64,000 nt of DNA from Stenotrophomonas maltophilia (GTDB taxonomy: Bacteria > Pseudomonadota > Gammaproteobacteria > Xanthomonadales > Xanthomonadaceae). The notes beneath the pieces are model-generated. The model saw only the letters and a program-made list of their open reading frames with translations, was not told the origin of the DNA and did not search any database. The stretch is from the NCBI RefSeq assembly GCF_039555535.1, contig NZ_CP154630.1, positions 2,431,001 through 2,495,000 of the forward strand. Direction: 5' to 3'. Below, one piece after another: positions 31,567 to 42,520 of this stretch. Position 1 is the first letter of the stretch. Each line of letters begins with the position of its first letter. A program made the translations under genes and the position numbers.

Positions 31567-31595
31567 GTGAATTTCACTAAATCATAGCATGTCAA
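31567..31595 (-). promoter_or_regulatory. Promoter of the dksA-pnp-groEL-nudE group
   Basis: On the minus strand an extended -10 element TGCTATGAT (31589-31581) is present, and a perfect dyad GTGAA-A-TTCAC (31577-31567) covers the predicted start site, as an operator would. A TTGACA (31595-31590) lies too close to be its -35. The bound factor is unknown. Confidence 0.45.
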
Positions 31596-31596
31596 G

Positions 31597-31618
31597 TCCC
31601 CCGTCAAACGACGGGGGA
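31597..31618 (-). terminator. Hairpin at the end of cfa
   Basis: A 9-bp stem (TCCCCCGTC, 31597-31605, and GACGGGGGA, 31610-31618) lies directly after the cfa stop. No T run follows. It may separate the sulP-uspA-cfa part from the promoter of the dksA group. Confidence 0.55.
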
Positions 31619-32785
31619 TTACCTCGGGCCTTCTGGGCGCTGATAGCCGCCACGAACCCCATCCTTGGACAGCACCCACTGCCACAGTTGCAGGTCGCGG
31701 GCGCGGAATGCACCGGCGCAGGACAACAGGTAGTAGCGCCACATCCGATGGAACCGTTGCCCCAGTTCGTCCTCGAAATGAGGCCATGCCTGCTCGAAGT
31801 TGGCATGCCACGCCATCAATGTGTTGTCGTAGTCGGCGCCGAAGTTGTGCAGATCCTCGACGACGAAGAGCTCGTCGCAAGCATCACCGATCTGGCCAAT
31901 CGACGGCAACTCGCCGTTCGGGAAAATGTAGCGATCGATCCACGGGTCGGTAGTGGACTTGCGCCGGTTCTTGCCGATGGTGTGAAGCAGGAACAGGCCG
32001 TCATCGGCCAGGCAGCGATGAGCTACTTCCATGTAGCTGCGATGGTTCTTGCGACCCACATGCTCGAACATGCCGACGCTGGCGATGCGATCGAAGCGCT
32101 CGTTGATGGAGCGGTAGTCCTGCAGCCGGAACTCCAGTGGCAGGTCGGCATAACGCTCCGTCGCCCATGCGGTCTGCTCCTTCGAAACCGTCACCCCCAC
32201 GCACTCAACGCCGTAGTGCTCGGCGGCGTACGCCATGAAGCTGCCCCAGCCACAACCGATGTCGAGCACCCGCATGCCGGGCTCCAGGCGCAACTTGTGG
32301 CAGATCATGTCGAGCTTGGCTTCCTGCGCCTCCGCCAGGTTCTTCGCATCGGCCCAGTAGCCGCAGGTGTAGGTCATGCGCGGGTCCAGCATTGCCGTGT
32401 AGAAATCATTCCCGAGGTCGTAATGGGCCTCGCCGACTTCCCAGGCCTGTCGCGATGTCTGCCGATTCAGCAGCTTGGCCCGTAGCGAATGAAACATGAG
32501 CCGCAACGGTTTGACGTGGCGATCGAGCCGCGCACGCAGGATGCGATCGAACAGTTCGTCCAGCCGATCGCACTCCCATGCGCCGTTCATGTAACTTTCC
32601 CCAAGGCCGAGATTGCCCTGTGCAAATACGCGCTCCGGGACGCCATCGACCAGCAACCGGATATCCCATGGGCGATCACCGCCCAGTCGAACATCAGCGA
32701 TCTCCAGCAGTTCGTCCATCATTCGATGGAGGTGGTTTCGATTGATTGTTTCAGTGGATTTATGCTTGGTTGATGCTTCGGTCAT
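31619..32785 (-). CDS. cfa: Cyclopropane-fatty-acyl-phospholipid synthase
   Basis: 388 residues. The SAM site VLDIGCGWGSFMAYAAE, the family segment HYDLGNDFYTAMLDPRMTYT and the C-terminal GEYELSF-like region (RMWRYYLLSCAGAFRARDLQ) are all present. The enzyme adds a methylene group from SAM to unsaturated membrane lipids, which protects cells against acid, heat and oxidative stress. It begins 24 bases after uspA on the same strand and fits the stress theme of the cassette. Confidence 0.9.
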   Translation of the reverse strand: MTEASTKHKSTETINRNHLHRMMDELLEIADVRLGGDRPWDIRLLVDGVPERVFAQGNLGLGESYMNGAWECDRLDELFDRILRARLDRHVKPLRLMFHSLRAKLLNRQTSRQAWEVGEAHYDLGNDFYTAMLDPRMTYTCGYWADAKNLAEAQEAKLDMICHKLRLEPGMRVLDIGCGWGSFMAYAAEHYGVECVGVTVSKEQTAWATERYADLPLEFRLQDYRSINERFDRIASVGMFEHVGRKNHRSYMEVAHRCLADDGLFLLHTIGKNRRKSTTDPWIDRYIFPNGELPSIGQIGDACDELFVVEDLHNFGADYDNTLMAWHANFEQAWPHFEDELGQRFHRMWRYYLLSCAGAFRARDLQLWQWVLSKDGVRGGYQRPEGPR

Positions 32786-32809
32786 TTGACTTACTGCCGG
32801 TGGTTGGCG

Positions 32810-33700
32810 TCAACGGAGAAGGAGCACCGGGACGCGGCAGGTGCGCAGCATCGTGGTGGTGGTGCTGCCGACAATCAGCTGGCGGATACGCGAGTGGCCA
32901 TAGGCCCCCATGACCAGCAGATCCACATGCTCGTCACGGATGTAATGGCCGATCACCTCTTCCGCTTCGCCCGGTCGCACCGCGCCGGCCGCAGACAATC
33001 CGGCCGCGGCCAGCGTGTCCAGCGCCCAGCGCAATGCGGCTTCGTTTGTGGCATTGGTCGCTCCGACGGTGAGCACACGGATATCGAGTCCACTGAACAA
33101 CGGGCTGGCCGCCACCATTTCCACGCCCTTGCGGGTCGTGGCGCTCCCATCGAACGCGATCAGCACGCGTTCGATTTCCGTGTAGCTGCGCGACGCCACC
33201 AGCAATGGGCGATGGACTGCACGTACCACGCGTTCCAGTTGGCTGCCCAGGTGTCCCTTGGCGAAATCCGCATGCTCGCCACGCTTGCCAAGGACAAACA
33301 GGCGTGCATCGCCTTCCAACTCGATGAGGGTGTCCACCAAGGACCCATGCCGCATCCGCGTCTCCGCCTCGATGCCATGGAAAGCGGCCGCAATCCCCTT
33401 GGCCTGTTGCAGCACTAGGCGGCCTCGTTCTTGGCCCAGCTTGCTGCGGGTCTCGTCCAGCAAGGCGAGCCCTTCCAGCAACCTGGGCTGGGCATCCGCT
33501 CCGAGGTTCCCACTGAAGTCCGCGGTACTGGCCGCTTCCGGATGGCGGTCAAGCACATGAAGGTATTCCAGCGGGGCTTCCAGTCTGTGCGCTGCCCAAG
33601 CGGCGTAATGCGCCACGCTCTCGCTGTAAGCGGATGCGTCGGTGGCGGCCAATACACTGCCGCTGTGATCTATATGGGAGTGTCCAATCTTGTCTGTCAT
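32810..33700 (-). CDS. Universal stress protein with two Usp domains
   Basis: 296 residues made of two UspA domains. The second ends with the ATP-binding signature [20 protein letters not shown] (G-x2-G-x9-G-S/T); the first has the weaker [17 protein letters not shown]. Tandem Usp proteins bind ATP or act in general stress survival. The gene starts 10 bases after sulP and precedes cfa by 24 bases, so the three are likely one transcript. Confidence 0.88.
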   Translation of the reverse strand: MTDKIGHSHIDHSGSVLAATDASAYSESVAHYAAWAAHRLEAPLEYLHVLDRHPEAASTADFSGNLGADAQPRLLEGLALLDETRSKLGQERGRLVLQQAKGIAAAFHGIEAETRMRHGSLVDTLIELEGDARLFVLGKRGEHADFAKGHLGSQLERVVRAVHRPLLVASRSYTEIERVLIAFDGSATTRKGVEMVAASPLFSGLDIRVLTVGATNATNEAALRWALDTLAAAGLSAAGAVRPGEAEEVIGHYIRDEHVDLLVMGAYGHSRIRQLIVGSTTTTMLRTCRVPVLLLR

Positions 33701-33710
33701 GGTTGCTTCC

Positions 33711-35195
33711 TCAGTGGCCCATCAGCCGCTCGACGGCGTCGGGCTTGTCGTGGACGCCCAAGCGATCCACCAGCGTCGCACTGGCTTCGTTCATTCCTAG
33801 GATTTCGACCTCAGTACCTTCACGCCTGAACTTCACCACAACCGTGTCCAGTGCGCCCACCGCGCTGAGATCCCAGAAGTGGGCACGGCCCACGTCAATT
33901 TGAACGCGCTCCAAAGCCTCGCGGAAATCGAAGCTAGCAATGAACTGGTCAGCCGAGGCAAAGAAAACCTGCCCGGTCACGGTGTAGCACCGCAGACGCC
34001 CACCTTCTTCAGAAGTGGAGCCGATATGAAGCACCTGGCCTACCTTGCGAGCAAAGAACAGCCCCGAGAGCAGTACGCCGATCAAAACGCCCTTTGCCAG
34101 ATCATGGGTGGACACCGTCACGATAACTGTGGCGATCATCACCACACTAGAAGTCTTGGGATTTGCCTTAAGTGCCGCCAGTGAACCCCAGTTGAAAGTG
34201 CCAATGGAGACCATGATCATTACAGCGACCAGCGCCGCCATGGGAATCAGCTTTACCCAAGGGCCTGCAAATACCACCATCAACAATAGGAATACGCCCG
34301 CGGCCAGTGATGAGAGGCGACCACGACCGCCGGACTTAACGTTGATGACAGACTGGCCAATCATGGCGCAACCGGCCATGCCGCCAACAAAGCCGGATGC
34401 GATGTTGGCTATGCCCTGACCGACCGCTTCGCGGTTTTTGTTGCTCGGCGTATCGGTCAGATCATCGACGATCTTTGCAGTCATCATCGATTCCAGCAGG
34501 CCCACGACCGCCAATGTGGCGGAAACCGGGAAAATGATCTTCAGTGTCTCTAGATTCAAGGGAACATCAGGCAACAAGAACACCGGCAAGCTGTCGGGTA
34601 GTTCGCCCATGTCCCCCACGGTGCGGATATCAAGCTTGAGCAGGAGCGCGACTATCGTCAGGACCACGATGGCCACCAGCGGCGAGGGAATGACCTTGGT
34701 CACGCGTGGCAACAGATAGATGATGGCCAACCCTGCGGCGACCATCGCATAAACGGTCCAAGGGACGTTGGTTAGCTCGGGGAGCTGCGCCAGGAAAATC
34801 AGGATCGCCAGCGCATTGACAAAACCGGTGATGACCGAGCGCGAGACGAAACGCATCAACGCCCCGAGCCTAAACGTGCCAGCCAAGATCTGCAGCATCC
34901 CGGTTAGGAGCGTCGCTGCCAACAAATACTGCAGTCCGTGCTCCTTCACCAAGCCAACCATCAGCAGCGCCATGGCCCCGGTAGCTGCCGAGATCATTCC
35001 CGGACGACCGCCGGTAAAGGCGATAACCACTGCAATGCAGAATGAGGCGTAGAGGCCCACCTGGGGATCAAGCCCGGCAATAATTGAGAACGCAATGGCC
35101 TCAGGAATTAGAGCGAGCGCAACAACTATGCCGGCAAGCAAGTCGCCACGAATATTGCCGAGCCAGTCCTGGCGCAGTCGAGTAAGCGTAGTCAA
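33711..35195 (-). CDS. SulP-family inorganic anion transporter with STAS domain
   Basis: 494 residues. About eleven to twelve membrane segments with the SulP signature region ([22 protein letters not shown]), then a cytoplasmic STAS domain (about 395-490: [20 protein letters not shown]). SulP proteins carry sulfate, bicarbonate or related anions. The ion here cannot be told. It is the first gene of the sulP-uspA-cfa series. Its promoter must lie within 35196-35430, near the transposon boundary, so expression may have been changed by the insertion. Confidence 0.85.
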   Translation of the reverse strand: MTTLTRLRQDWLGNIRGDLLAGIVVALALIPEAIAFSIIAGLDPQVGLYASFCIAVVIAFTGGRPGMISAATGAMALLMVGLVKEHGLQYLLAATLLTGMLQILAGTFRLGALMRFVSRSVITGFVNALAILIFLAQLPELTNVPWTVYAMVAAGLAIIYLLPRVTKVIPSPLVAIVVLTIVALLLKLDIRTVGDMGELPDSLPVFLLPDVPLNLETLKIIFPVSATLAVVGLLESMMTAKIVDDLTDTPSNKNREAVGQGIANIASGFVGGMAGCAMIGQSVINVKSGGRGRLSSLAAGVFLLLMVVFAGPWVKLIPMAALVAVMIMVSIGTFNWGSLAALKANPKTSSVVMIATVIVTVSTHDLAKGVLIGVLLSGLFFARKVGQVLHIGSTSEEGGRLRCYTVTGQVFFASADQFIASFDFREALERVQIDVGRAHFWDLSAVGALDTVVVKFRREGTEVEILGMNEASATLVDRLGVHDKPDAVERLMGH

Positions 35196-35270
35196 AACAG
35201 AATATCCCTAGTCCCGACTGGTCGTCGGGCCAACAGTGTGATTTACGAAATAACAACCCTAAGCCCGCTT

Positions 35271-35288
35271 GCGGGCTTGATCCGATGA
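35271..35288. terminator. Hairpin between sulP and the transposon recombinase
   Basis: AAGCCCGC-TT-GCGGGCTT, an 8-bp perfect stem. No clear T run on either side. The 239-base region 35196-35434 otherwise should hold the sulP promoter and the recombination site of the transposon, but I could not define either. Confidence 0.4.
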
Positions 35289-35434
35289 CAGGATTTAGGG
35301 CGGCGTAATCACTATGGGCACTGGCTCGGGAGTAGAGTTGGGTCCGCTGTTGTTTGCGGCCGCTGGCTGGAGAGCCTAGCACAATCTGCATAGTTGCGTC
35401 GAATGATGGACGATTGGCCGGCCACCTTTGAAAC

Positions 35435-36724
35435 GTGCGTGTTCTGGGCCAGGTGACTATCCTCGATCAGTACATTGATGCCGCCACCCGCGAGAACACT
35501 GTGCGCAGCTACGCTTCGGCGTTACGGCACTTTGAGGTCGAGTGGCAAGGACACCTTCCGGCCACCCCAGACAGTGTGGCGCGGTACTTGGCCACCTACG
35601 CGCAGACCCTGGCCACCAGCACGCTGCGGCATCGCCTGGCGGCGATCGCTTTTTGGCATCGGGATCACGGATTTGTGGATCCCACCCGCTCGCCACTGGT
35701 GCGCAAGGTACTTAAAGGGATTCAGACCCTCCACCCGACCCGGGTCAAGCAGGCTGCGCCACTGCAGATCCGGCGGCTGGTCGAGCTCGATGACTGGCTG
35801 GCCGCAGCGATTGCTGCGGCCCATGCCCGGGGCGACGGGGCGGCGGCGCTTCGCCATCAGCGGGATCGCGCGTTGGTGCTGCTCGGATTCTGGCGTGGCT
35901 TCCGTGGCGATGAACTGCTGCGTCTGGAAGTGGCCCATCTCACGCTGGTGCCGAGACAGGGGATGACCTGCTTCCTGCCGCGCAGCAAGGGCGATCGCCA
36001 AGCGGCCGGCGTTACCCATAAGGTGCCGGCGTTGTCGCGGCTGTGTCCGGTAGAGGCGACCCAAGTGTGGCTGCAGGCGGCAAACGTGCAAGACGGGCCG
36101 GTGTTTCGGGCAATCAACCAGTGGGGCCACGTAAGTGCCGAAGGGCTCCATCCCAACAGTTTGGTGCGCCTGCTGCGCGAGTTGCTGGCCAGTGCCGGCT
36201 TTGCCGATGCGGGGCTCCACAGCAGCCATTCGCTGCGCCGCGGCTTTGCTAGTTGGGCCAACGATCAGGGCTGGGACATGAAGGCGTTGATGGAGTACGT
36301 GGGCTGGCGCGATGTTCAGTCGGCCATGCGTTACCTGGACGGGCGTGACCCGTTCGCCCGGGATCGCATTGAAGCGAGCCTGCCCAGCCCAACCGCGCCA
36401 GCTCCGGCGATGGCGCTGCCGGCGCCCGAGGTCAAATCTGCCCTGCAGCTGCTCCTACGCATGGTGCTGACCCCGTTTGCCCGCGCCGGCCGCGGCGCGG
36501 CCAAGGCCCGGGGCAGAATCGAAGAGATCTGCTTGGCCCCGTTCCAAGCGGTGCGGCTGAACACCGCCAGCAGCGAGTACCGGTTGACTGTTCCCACCGA
36601 TCCCGACCGGGATCTGGATGAAATCCTGGCCACGTTGCTCGATGACATGCACCGCATGGCCGATACGCACCAGTGCTTCCTGGAAGCGTCGCTCAGTACA
36701 GACGACGGCCGGCACTGGGACTGA
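35435..36724 (+). CDS. Tyrosine recombinase of a Tn3-family transposon (TnpI-like)
   Basis: 429 residues. An N-terminal SAM-like core-binding domain (about 5-95) precedes the catalytic domain with R in FWRGFRGDELLRLEV, the HSLRRG box and Tyr in AMRYLDGRD, all spaced as in phage-type integrases. About 130 further residues at the C terminus are not typical of integrases. In Tn3-family elements with TnpI-type enzymes it resolves cointegrates. The start is probably GTG (35435); GTG at 35453 is an alternative. tnpA follows after 24 bases in the same direction. Confidence 0.85.
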   Translation: MRVLGQVTILDQYIDAATRENTVRSYASALRHFEVEWQGHLPATPDSVARYLATYAQTLATSTLRHRLAAIAFWHRDHGFVDPTRSPLVRKVLKGIQTLHPTRVKQAAPLQIRRLVELDDWLAAAIAAAHARGDGAAALRHQRDRALVLLGFWRGFRGDELLRLEVAHLTLVPRQGMTCFLPRSKGDRQAAGVTHKVPALSRLCPVEATQVWLQAANVQDGPVFRAINQWGHVSAEGLHPNSLVRLLRELLASAGFADAGLHSSHSLRRGFASWANDQGWDMKALMEYVGWRDVQSAMRYLDGRDPFARDRIEASLPSPTAPAPAMALPAPEVKSALQLLLRMVLTPFARAGRGAAKARGRIEEICLAPFQAVRLNTASSEYRLTVPTDPDRDLDEILATLLDDMHRMADTHQCFLEASLSTDDGRHWD

Positions 36725-36748
36725 TCCCCCTCACACCCTCCGGATCCA

Positions 36749-39741
36749 ATGGCTACCCTTCACGAGACCGCCTACCCGCGACTGAAGCCTGATCCCACCG
36801 CCAAGGAACTGGAGGAGATCTATACCCCGACCGCCGCTGAGATTGCATTCGCCAAGCAGCTGACCACCCAGCCGGGTCCGCAGCTGGCGGTACTGATTCA
36901 TCTCAAGCTCTTCCAACGCTTGGGCTACTTCACGGTGTTGGCCGACGTACCCGAGCGGATCCGGAAGCACATCGCCAAGGCCGCCCGACTCGGGCGCGTA
37001 TTGGACACCGACCAGCTCGAACGCTACGACGCTTCCGGCAGCCAGCGCCGGCATATGCCGCAGCTTCGGCAATTCATCGGGGTACGTCCCCTGGATAAAT
37101 CGGGCTTGGCTTGGCTGGACACCGTGGCCACCGGAGCAGCCCAGACCAAGCACACCATCCCGGACATCGTGAACGTCCTGCTCGAAGAGCTGGTGCACCA
37201 TCGCTACGAACTGCCCGGTTTCCGCACTCTGGAGCTGGCCGCCATCGGCGCCCGTGAGCGGGTCAATCTGGGCTACTACCGCAGCATCAGCCACGCACTG
37301 ACGCCTGCCACGCGCACGCTCATCGACGAACTGCTGCGCGCACCGGAAGGGTCCAGGTTCACCGGCTGGCAATCACTCAAGCGCGAGCCCGGCCGGCCCA
37401 CCAACAAGGAAGTTCGGTTCTATCTGCAGCACATCCGCATGCTGCAGCAGTTGGCCGACCAGCTGCCTCCCATTGATGTGCCGGTGCCCAAGCTCAAGCA
37501 GTTCCGTGCGATGGCTCGGGCCTATGACGCCAGCGAGCTGGCCGAACTGGCTCCGGACAAGCGCTATGCGCTGGCCACCATCTTCATTCGCGCCCAGCAT
37601 GCCAAGACACTGGATGATGCAGCCGAGTTGTTCATCAAGCAGGTGCGCGGGCTGGAGAACACGGCCCAGCAGAAATTGCTGGCCTACCAGCTCGAACATG
37701 CCAAACGGGCCGACTTCCTCATCGGCCAGCTCAAGGAAATCCTACAGGCCTATCAGCTCGACGGCAGCGATAGTCAGCGCGTGGATGCCATCGACAACAG
37801 CCTGGAAGCGGAAGTGTCGACCTTGCTGGCCGAATGCGAAGAACATATGGCCTACGCCGGGAAGAACTACCTGCCATTCATGCTGCAGCCCTATGGCGCG
37901 GTCAGGCCGCTGCTGTTCAATGGGCTGGAGCTGATGAAACTTCGGGCGACCAGCCACGACGCCGGCATGGAGCCACTGATCGCAGCGGTGCTCTCGCTGC
38001 GCAACCAGCGCCGTGAGCTGATCGAGGTCGCCTCCCTCGGTTTGGACCCGGAAAAGGACTTTGACTGGATGTCCAAGCTCTGGCGTCAGCACGTGTTCGG
38101 CAAGCGGGCCAGTGCAGCCGGCGCCGGCTGGATGCACCGTAAGTACTTCGAGCTGGCCGTGCTGGTGCAGGTCAAGGACGAACTGAAGTCCGGAGATCTC
38201 TTCATTCCCAGCAGCGAACGGTTTGATGACTACCGTGAGCAGCTGGTCGATGAAGCCACCTTGGCCCAGGAACTGGAAGCCTACGGCCAGGTGTCAGGCC
38301 TGCCCACCGACGCCGAGTCTTTCGTGGCGGGATTACGTGCACAACTGACCTCCCTGGCCGATGAGGTCGACGCGCGTTTCCCGGAGAACGTACATGCGGA
38401 CATCCTGGATGGGCGCCTGGTGCTGCGGAGGGGCAACGCGCCGAAGTCTCCAGCGCGATTACCACCGTGGATCGCCTCATCGCCGAACGGCTTCCAGAAT
38501 CCAGCATCGTCGATGTCCTGATCGATGCCAGCCAATGGCTGGATCTGCACCGTTTCTTCCGCCCGATCGCCGGCACCGAGAGCCAGGTCGAAGATCTGCC
38601 CCGACGTGTGATCACCACGCTATTTTGCTATGGCTGCAACCTGGGGCCGACGCAGACGGCGCGGTCGATCAAGGGCTTCAGCCGGCGCCAAGTCGCTTGG
38701 CTAAACCTGAAATACGTGACCGAGGATGTGCTTGAGAAGGCCATCGTGGAGGTCATCAATACCTACAACAAATTCGACCTGCCTGGCTATTGGGGCAGCG
38801 GCAAGAGCGCATCAGCTGATGGCACGAAGTGGAGCGTCTACGAGGACAACCTGCTGTCGGAGTATCACATCCGCTACGGCGGCTACGGTGGCATCGGCTA
38901 CTACCATGTGTCCGATAAATACGTGGCGCTCTTCAGCCACTTCATTCCCTGTGGCGTGCACGAGGGCATCTACATCCTCGACGGTCTGTTGGCCAACACT
39001 TCCGACATCCAGCCTGAGATCGTCCATGGCGACACGCAGGCCCAAAGCTACCCGGTCTTCGGCCTGGCCCACATGCTGGGCATCCAGCTGATGCCCCGGA
39101 TCCGGAACATCAAGGACCTGACATTCTTTCGGCCCGAACCGGGTAGGGCTTATAAGAACATCCAGGCACTGTTCGGGGACAGCATCGACTGGCAACTGAT
39201 CGCCACCCATCTCCACGACATGCTGCGGGTGGTGATCTCAATCCGATTGGGCAAGATCACCGCGTCCTCGATCCTGCGCCGGCTGGGCACCTACAGCCGG
39301 AAGAACAAGCTGTACTTCGCATTCCGAGAACTTGGCAAGGCCGTCCGAACGCTGTTCTTGCTGCGCTACATTGATGACAACGAGATCCGCAAAACGATCC
39401 ATGCTGCGACCAACAAGAGCGAGGAATACAACGGCTTCGTGAAATGGGTGTTCTTTGGCAGCCAGGGGATCATTGCTGAGAACGTCCAACACGAGCAGCG
39501 CAAGATCATCAAGTACAGCCAGCTGGTGGCCAACATGATCATCCTCCACAACGTGGAAGGCATGAGCCGGACCTTGGCCGAGATGAGGAAGGAGGGGATT
39601 GAACTGACGCCCGAGATCCTGGCCGGCCTGTCGCCTTATCGGACCAGCCACATCAATCGCTTCGGCGATTACCACCTGGATCTTGAAAGGGAAGTGGCGC
39701 CGCTGAGCTACACAGCCAAGGTGCTTGAACAGACCCCATAG
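36749..39741 (+). pseudogene. tnpA: Tn3-family transposase TnpA, broken by a frameshift
   Basis: The first frame (36749-38521) begins MATLHETAYPRLKPDPTAKE with the DUF4158-like N terminus of Tn3 transposases. Homology then continues in the -1 frame (AEGQRAEVSSAITTVDRLIA) to 39741. Together they give about 995 residues, the family size. The shift lies near 38424-38435 and fits loss of one base near a GGGG run. Catalytic residues remain in the second part: Asp in VLIDASQWLD, Asp in IVHGDTQAQS and Glu in SEEYNGFVKW. No slippery heptamer is seen, so it is likely inactive unless the missing base is a sequencing error. Confidence 0.82.
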
Positions 39742-39792
39742 ATGGGGAGAGCCTGCCCGAGAGACGAGCAATCAACCTTGAAATTCAGTCGC

Positions 39793-42429
39793 TTAGGCAG
39801 CTTTTGGCCCTGTACGTAATGATTCCCTGCCGACCATCGACCAAAGCCCTGGACCCAATCGCTCTAAGCAACCTAGCTCTGCTGCGGCCATCTCACCAAG
39901 AGAGATGACCTTCTCTTTGATCATCTCGTCACTGAAGGCTACTTGCCCCCCCCTACTCTCGATGTGATCCCAAGTATTGGACAGCACATAGGCCTCGATC
40001 TCAGAATAGAGGTCGGATGGTGCCGCAACGCGCGAAAGTGACTCCAGCCGAGCCAGTAGATCAGGATGAGCTGAGTCGCCATCGAAGCCAAGCGTCTTCT
40101 TTACCGAGACCCACATCTGCGGCCATTCCCCTTTCGAAGCATGACTTCTGACTATCTCCTCGAGATCATCAAAACAGCCCGCAAACGTCCATAGTTCCCG
40201 GAAATGACCTGCCAGAAGTGAGCGCGCCCAGTCGCGAAGAGTCAAGTCATCACATGTCAGCACCGGTCGCAGCAAGTTCAAGAAGCCGATATACCACTCG
40301 AGCTCTTCGGCACGCGTTCGCGGCTGCCAGCCAGCATCACGTCTACGTGCACCGAAGTCGAACGCAGAGAAAGACGTCCAGTGCGTCGCTTCGAACGCAG
40401 CATGGAACAGCTCGGCTGCGATCTCGCGATGCCTCTCGGTGCCCGACTCGAGTAGCTTGCTGACAAACGCACACCGCCGTTCTGGTCGCGCCAGCGTACC
40501 TGACAGGTGCAACGAGAACAGATGCCGCATCTGTCCAACTATGCTGTCCCTGTTCTCACCTGACTTCTCGCCCTCGGAGAACTTCAGCATGACCGTCGCA
40601 GCACGATCAAACTTATCGTCGTCGTAAGCTAGCTGGTGCAGCAGGCGCACGAACAACCTGAAGTTTCGGTTCTCGCGCGAGGCAAAGCCTGGCTTGGTTG
40701 CGGCGTTCTCGATCAGCTGCAGCACGGTCTCCGGGAATACCGGCGCTATGTATAGCAATGCAGACAGCGTGCCTTCGTTACACGATCCAATATCATGCAG
40801 CGGTCCGCCGGGGCTCACCCAACTATTTGCCATCCGAACCGCAGGCTCGAAATCGTGCAGGTATCCCAGTCGATGCGCACATGAGACGAAAAGTCGGAGG
40901 TTCTCTGGCTTTAGCAGCTCGGCATTGATTGCATCGACAGGGATGTTCTCCAGCGCACGCTTCGCCAAACGATTGGCAAGTGCATGAGGAAGAACTGCTC
41001 TCCACTCACCACGACTCTGCGCGAGCTGACGACGCATCAACTCAGCCTGAGCCCGATGCAGACCACGACGATCGAGGCCAACGATGGCACTTAGGACGCC
41101 AAGCTCATCATTGAACTCGGACGAGGAGACATTGAAGGAATAGACGAGCGATAGCGCTTCAGCGCATTCCAGAAGTTCATTGGACGCTCCTTTTCGTTGA
41201 CTGAACAACCTATGGAAAAGGTCCTCGTCGGAGAAGTTTGTCAACGTCTCATCTGCATCTACCCGGCTGGCCAGCGCGATCGCGATGCGCGAATTGCCGC
41301 CGGAAAATTCGGCGATTTTGCCCGCGTTCAACTTCCCGATGTCTGGGTGCCGCCGCTGGATCAGCATCGAGACCGTCTCCTCGCTGCACGGCTCGAGGTG
41401 GATCACTTCGGTTTCCTCAGGACGATCGTCCGAGATGTCGTACTCGATTGTCAGAAGGCTGAGCATCGCGCTACTTGCGGAGACCTGCTTCTGCAACTGC
41501 CGATGCACGTCTGGCGGGCAGTTGTCCAGCACCAATTGAACCGCATGATCGTTAGCAACGATGTATGAAACTAGCTCGGATGCCGTCGGTGTCAAGTTCT
41601 CACCCAGGTCGGCGTAGATTGCGCTAGCTGGTGACAAGGCCTCCTCACCAACGTTCGCCTCAAACAGGGCCTGCGCGAATCGCGTCTTCCCCACTCCGGA
41701 GAGGCCGGTGATGCGCACCGCACTACCGCGGCGGCGCAACCGTTCTCGAGCTAGATGTATACCCTCAGAAACAGGCATAGGAGTCTTTGCGCTCGAGTTC
41801 GCGTCAATCACGCAGGGGTGGTCATCAACAAGGAATGCGTCGTTCTGGGCTGGGGGAGTAGCTGCCCACCTCCCGAAAGGCCTCCAGCCGGACAAGGGGC
41901 GGCCGAGGCGCGCACGAACCCACAGCGCAACGCTTGGATGCCGCCGTAGCCAAGTCGCCAATCGATCTCGACCATAAAAGTCAACGCGCAGAGACGCTTT
42001 TCCAGGAAGGGTCTCCGCGACCGCCTCCATCGCCCGCACTCGACTCGCCAACATGCTGTCTGAACAATCGTCCTTGCCACTAACGATAATGTAGGCACCA
42101 TTTCGATCGGCAAGATCTGCAAGTACGAGCTTTGGGGTGCCACCCTCCAACATCTCGTCCCTGCATGCCGCCGCACCCATAGCATGCTTCTTGACCTGGA
42201 AACCGCAGATCCCACGAGGAACAAAGCCGTCGTTGGACGGCAAGTCCATAGCCTCAATACGGACATCCAAACCGCCATCAGGTGCCTCCTGCGCACCTCC
42301 CCACATAACGCTCTTCGGCCGACGCCCCTGCTGGATTACCTCCGCTTCGCAAAGACGGGCAACCAATTCACGCAGATCGCCAGCACTGAGCGCTGTGATA
42401 TCTACAGCATCAAGTTCAAAAAATCTCAT
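39793..42429 (-). CDS. STAND-type NTPase with N-terminal restriction-endonuclease-like domain
   Basis: 878 residues. The N-terminal domain (about 1-190) shows a PD-(D/E)xK nuclease pattern: Asp51 and Asp55 in APDGGLDVRIE, and GFQVKK (Gln78, Lys80), as in Mrr-like enzymes. A P-loop NTPase of the STAND type follows (GLSGVGKTRFA, residues 242-252; Walker B near LVLDNCPP, about 300), and then about 450 helical residues that may form a sensor of TPR-like repeats. Such nuclease-STAND proteins (as in Avs systems) cut DNA on recognising a phage protein, but this one is shorter than Avs and not assigned. It lies 91 bases after jetD on the same strand. Confidence 0.72.
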   Translation of the reverse strand: MRFFELDAVDITALSAGDLRELVARLCEAEVIQQGRRPKSVMWGGAQEAPDGGLDVRIEAMDLPSNDGFVPRGICGFQVKKHAMGAAACRDEMLEGGTPKLVLADLADRNGAYIIVSGKDDCSDSMLASRVRAMEAVAETLPGKASLRVDFYGRDRLATWLRRHPSVALWVRARLGRPLSGWRPFGRWAATPPAQNDAFLVDDHPCVIDANSSAKTPMPVSEGIHLARERLRRRGSAVRITGLSGVGKTRFAQALFEANVGEEALSPASAIYADLGENLTPTASELVSYIVANDHAVQLVLDNCPPDVHRQLQKQVSASSAMLSLLTIEYDISDDRPEETEVIHLEPCSEETVSMLIQRRHPDIGKLNAGKIAEFSGGNSRIAIALASRVDADETLTNFSDEDLFHRLFSQRKGASNELLECAEALSLVYSFNVSSSEFNDELGVLSAIVGLDRRGLHRAQAELMRRQLAQSRGEWRAVLPHALANRLAKRALENIPVDAINAELLKPENLRLFVSCAHRLGYLHDFEPAVRMANSWVSPGGPLHDIGSCNEGTLSALLYIAPVFPETVLQLIENAATKPGFASRENRNFRLFVRLLHQLAYDDDKFDRAATVMLKFSEGEKSGENRDSIVGQMRHLFSLHLSGTLARPERRCAFVSKLLESGTERHREIAAELFHAAFEATHWTSFSAFDFGARRRDAGWQPRTRAEELEWYIGFLNLLRPVLTCDDLTLRDWARSLLAGHFRELWTFAGCFDDLEEIVRSHASKGEWPQMWVSVKKTLGFDGDSAHPDLLARLESLSRVAAPSDLYSEIEAYVLSNTWDHIESRGGQVAFSDEMIKEKVISLGEMAAAELGCLERLGPGLWSMVGRESLRTGPKAA

Positions 42430-42520
42430 GATTCCCTTCCCGCAATGATCGGGGCACGCGCATCAAGGCATTAAAGACGGCGCAAAGCAATTTGTCGCCT
42501 AGGTCAGACTGCCCAGAATT

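Noticed and set aside
38420..38445. Programmed -1 frameshifting in tnpA
   Set aside because: No slippery heptamer of the X XXY YYZ type at the shift and no clear stimulatory structure; Tn3 transposases are normally made from one frame.
35330..39790. Terminal inverted repeats of the Tn3 element
   Set aside because: I looked on both sides of the recombinase and tnpA; only a short direct match (GGAGAGCCT) was found, not a 38-bp inverted repeat, so the ends cannot be set.
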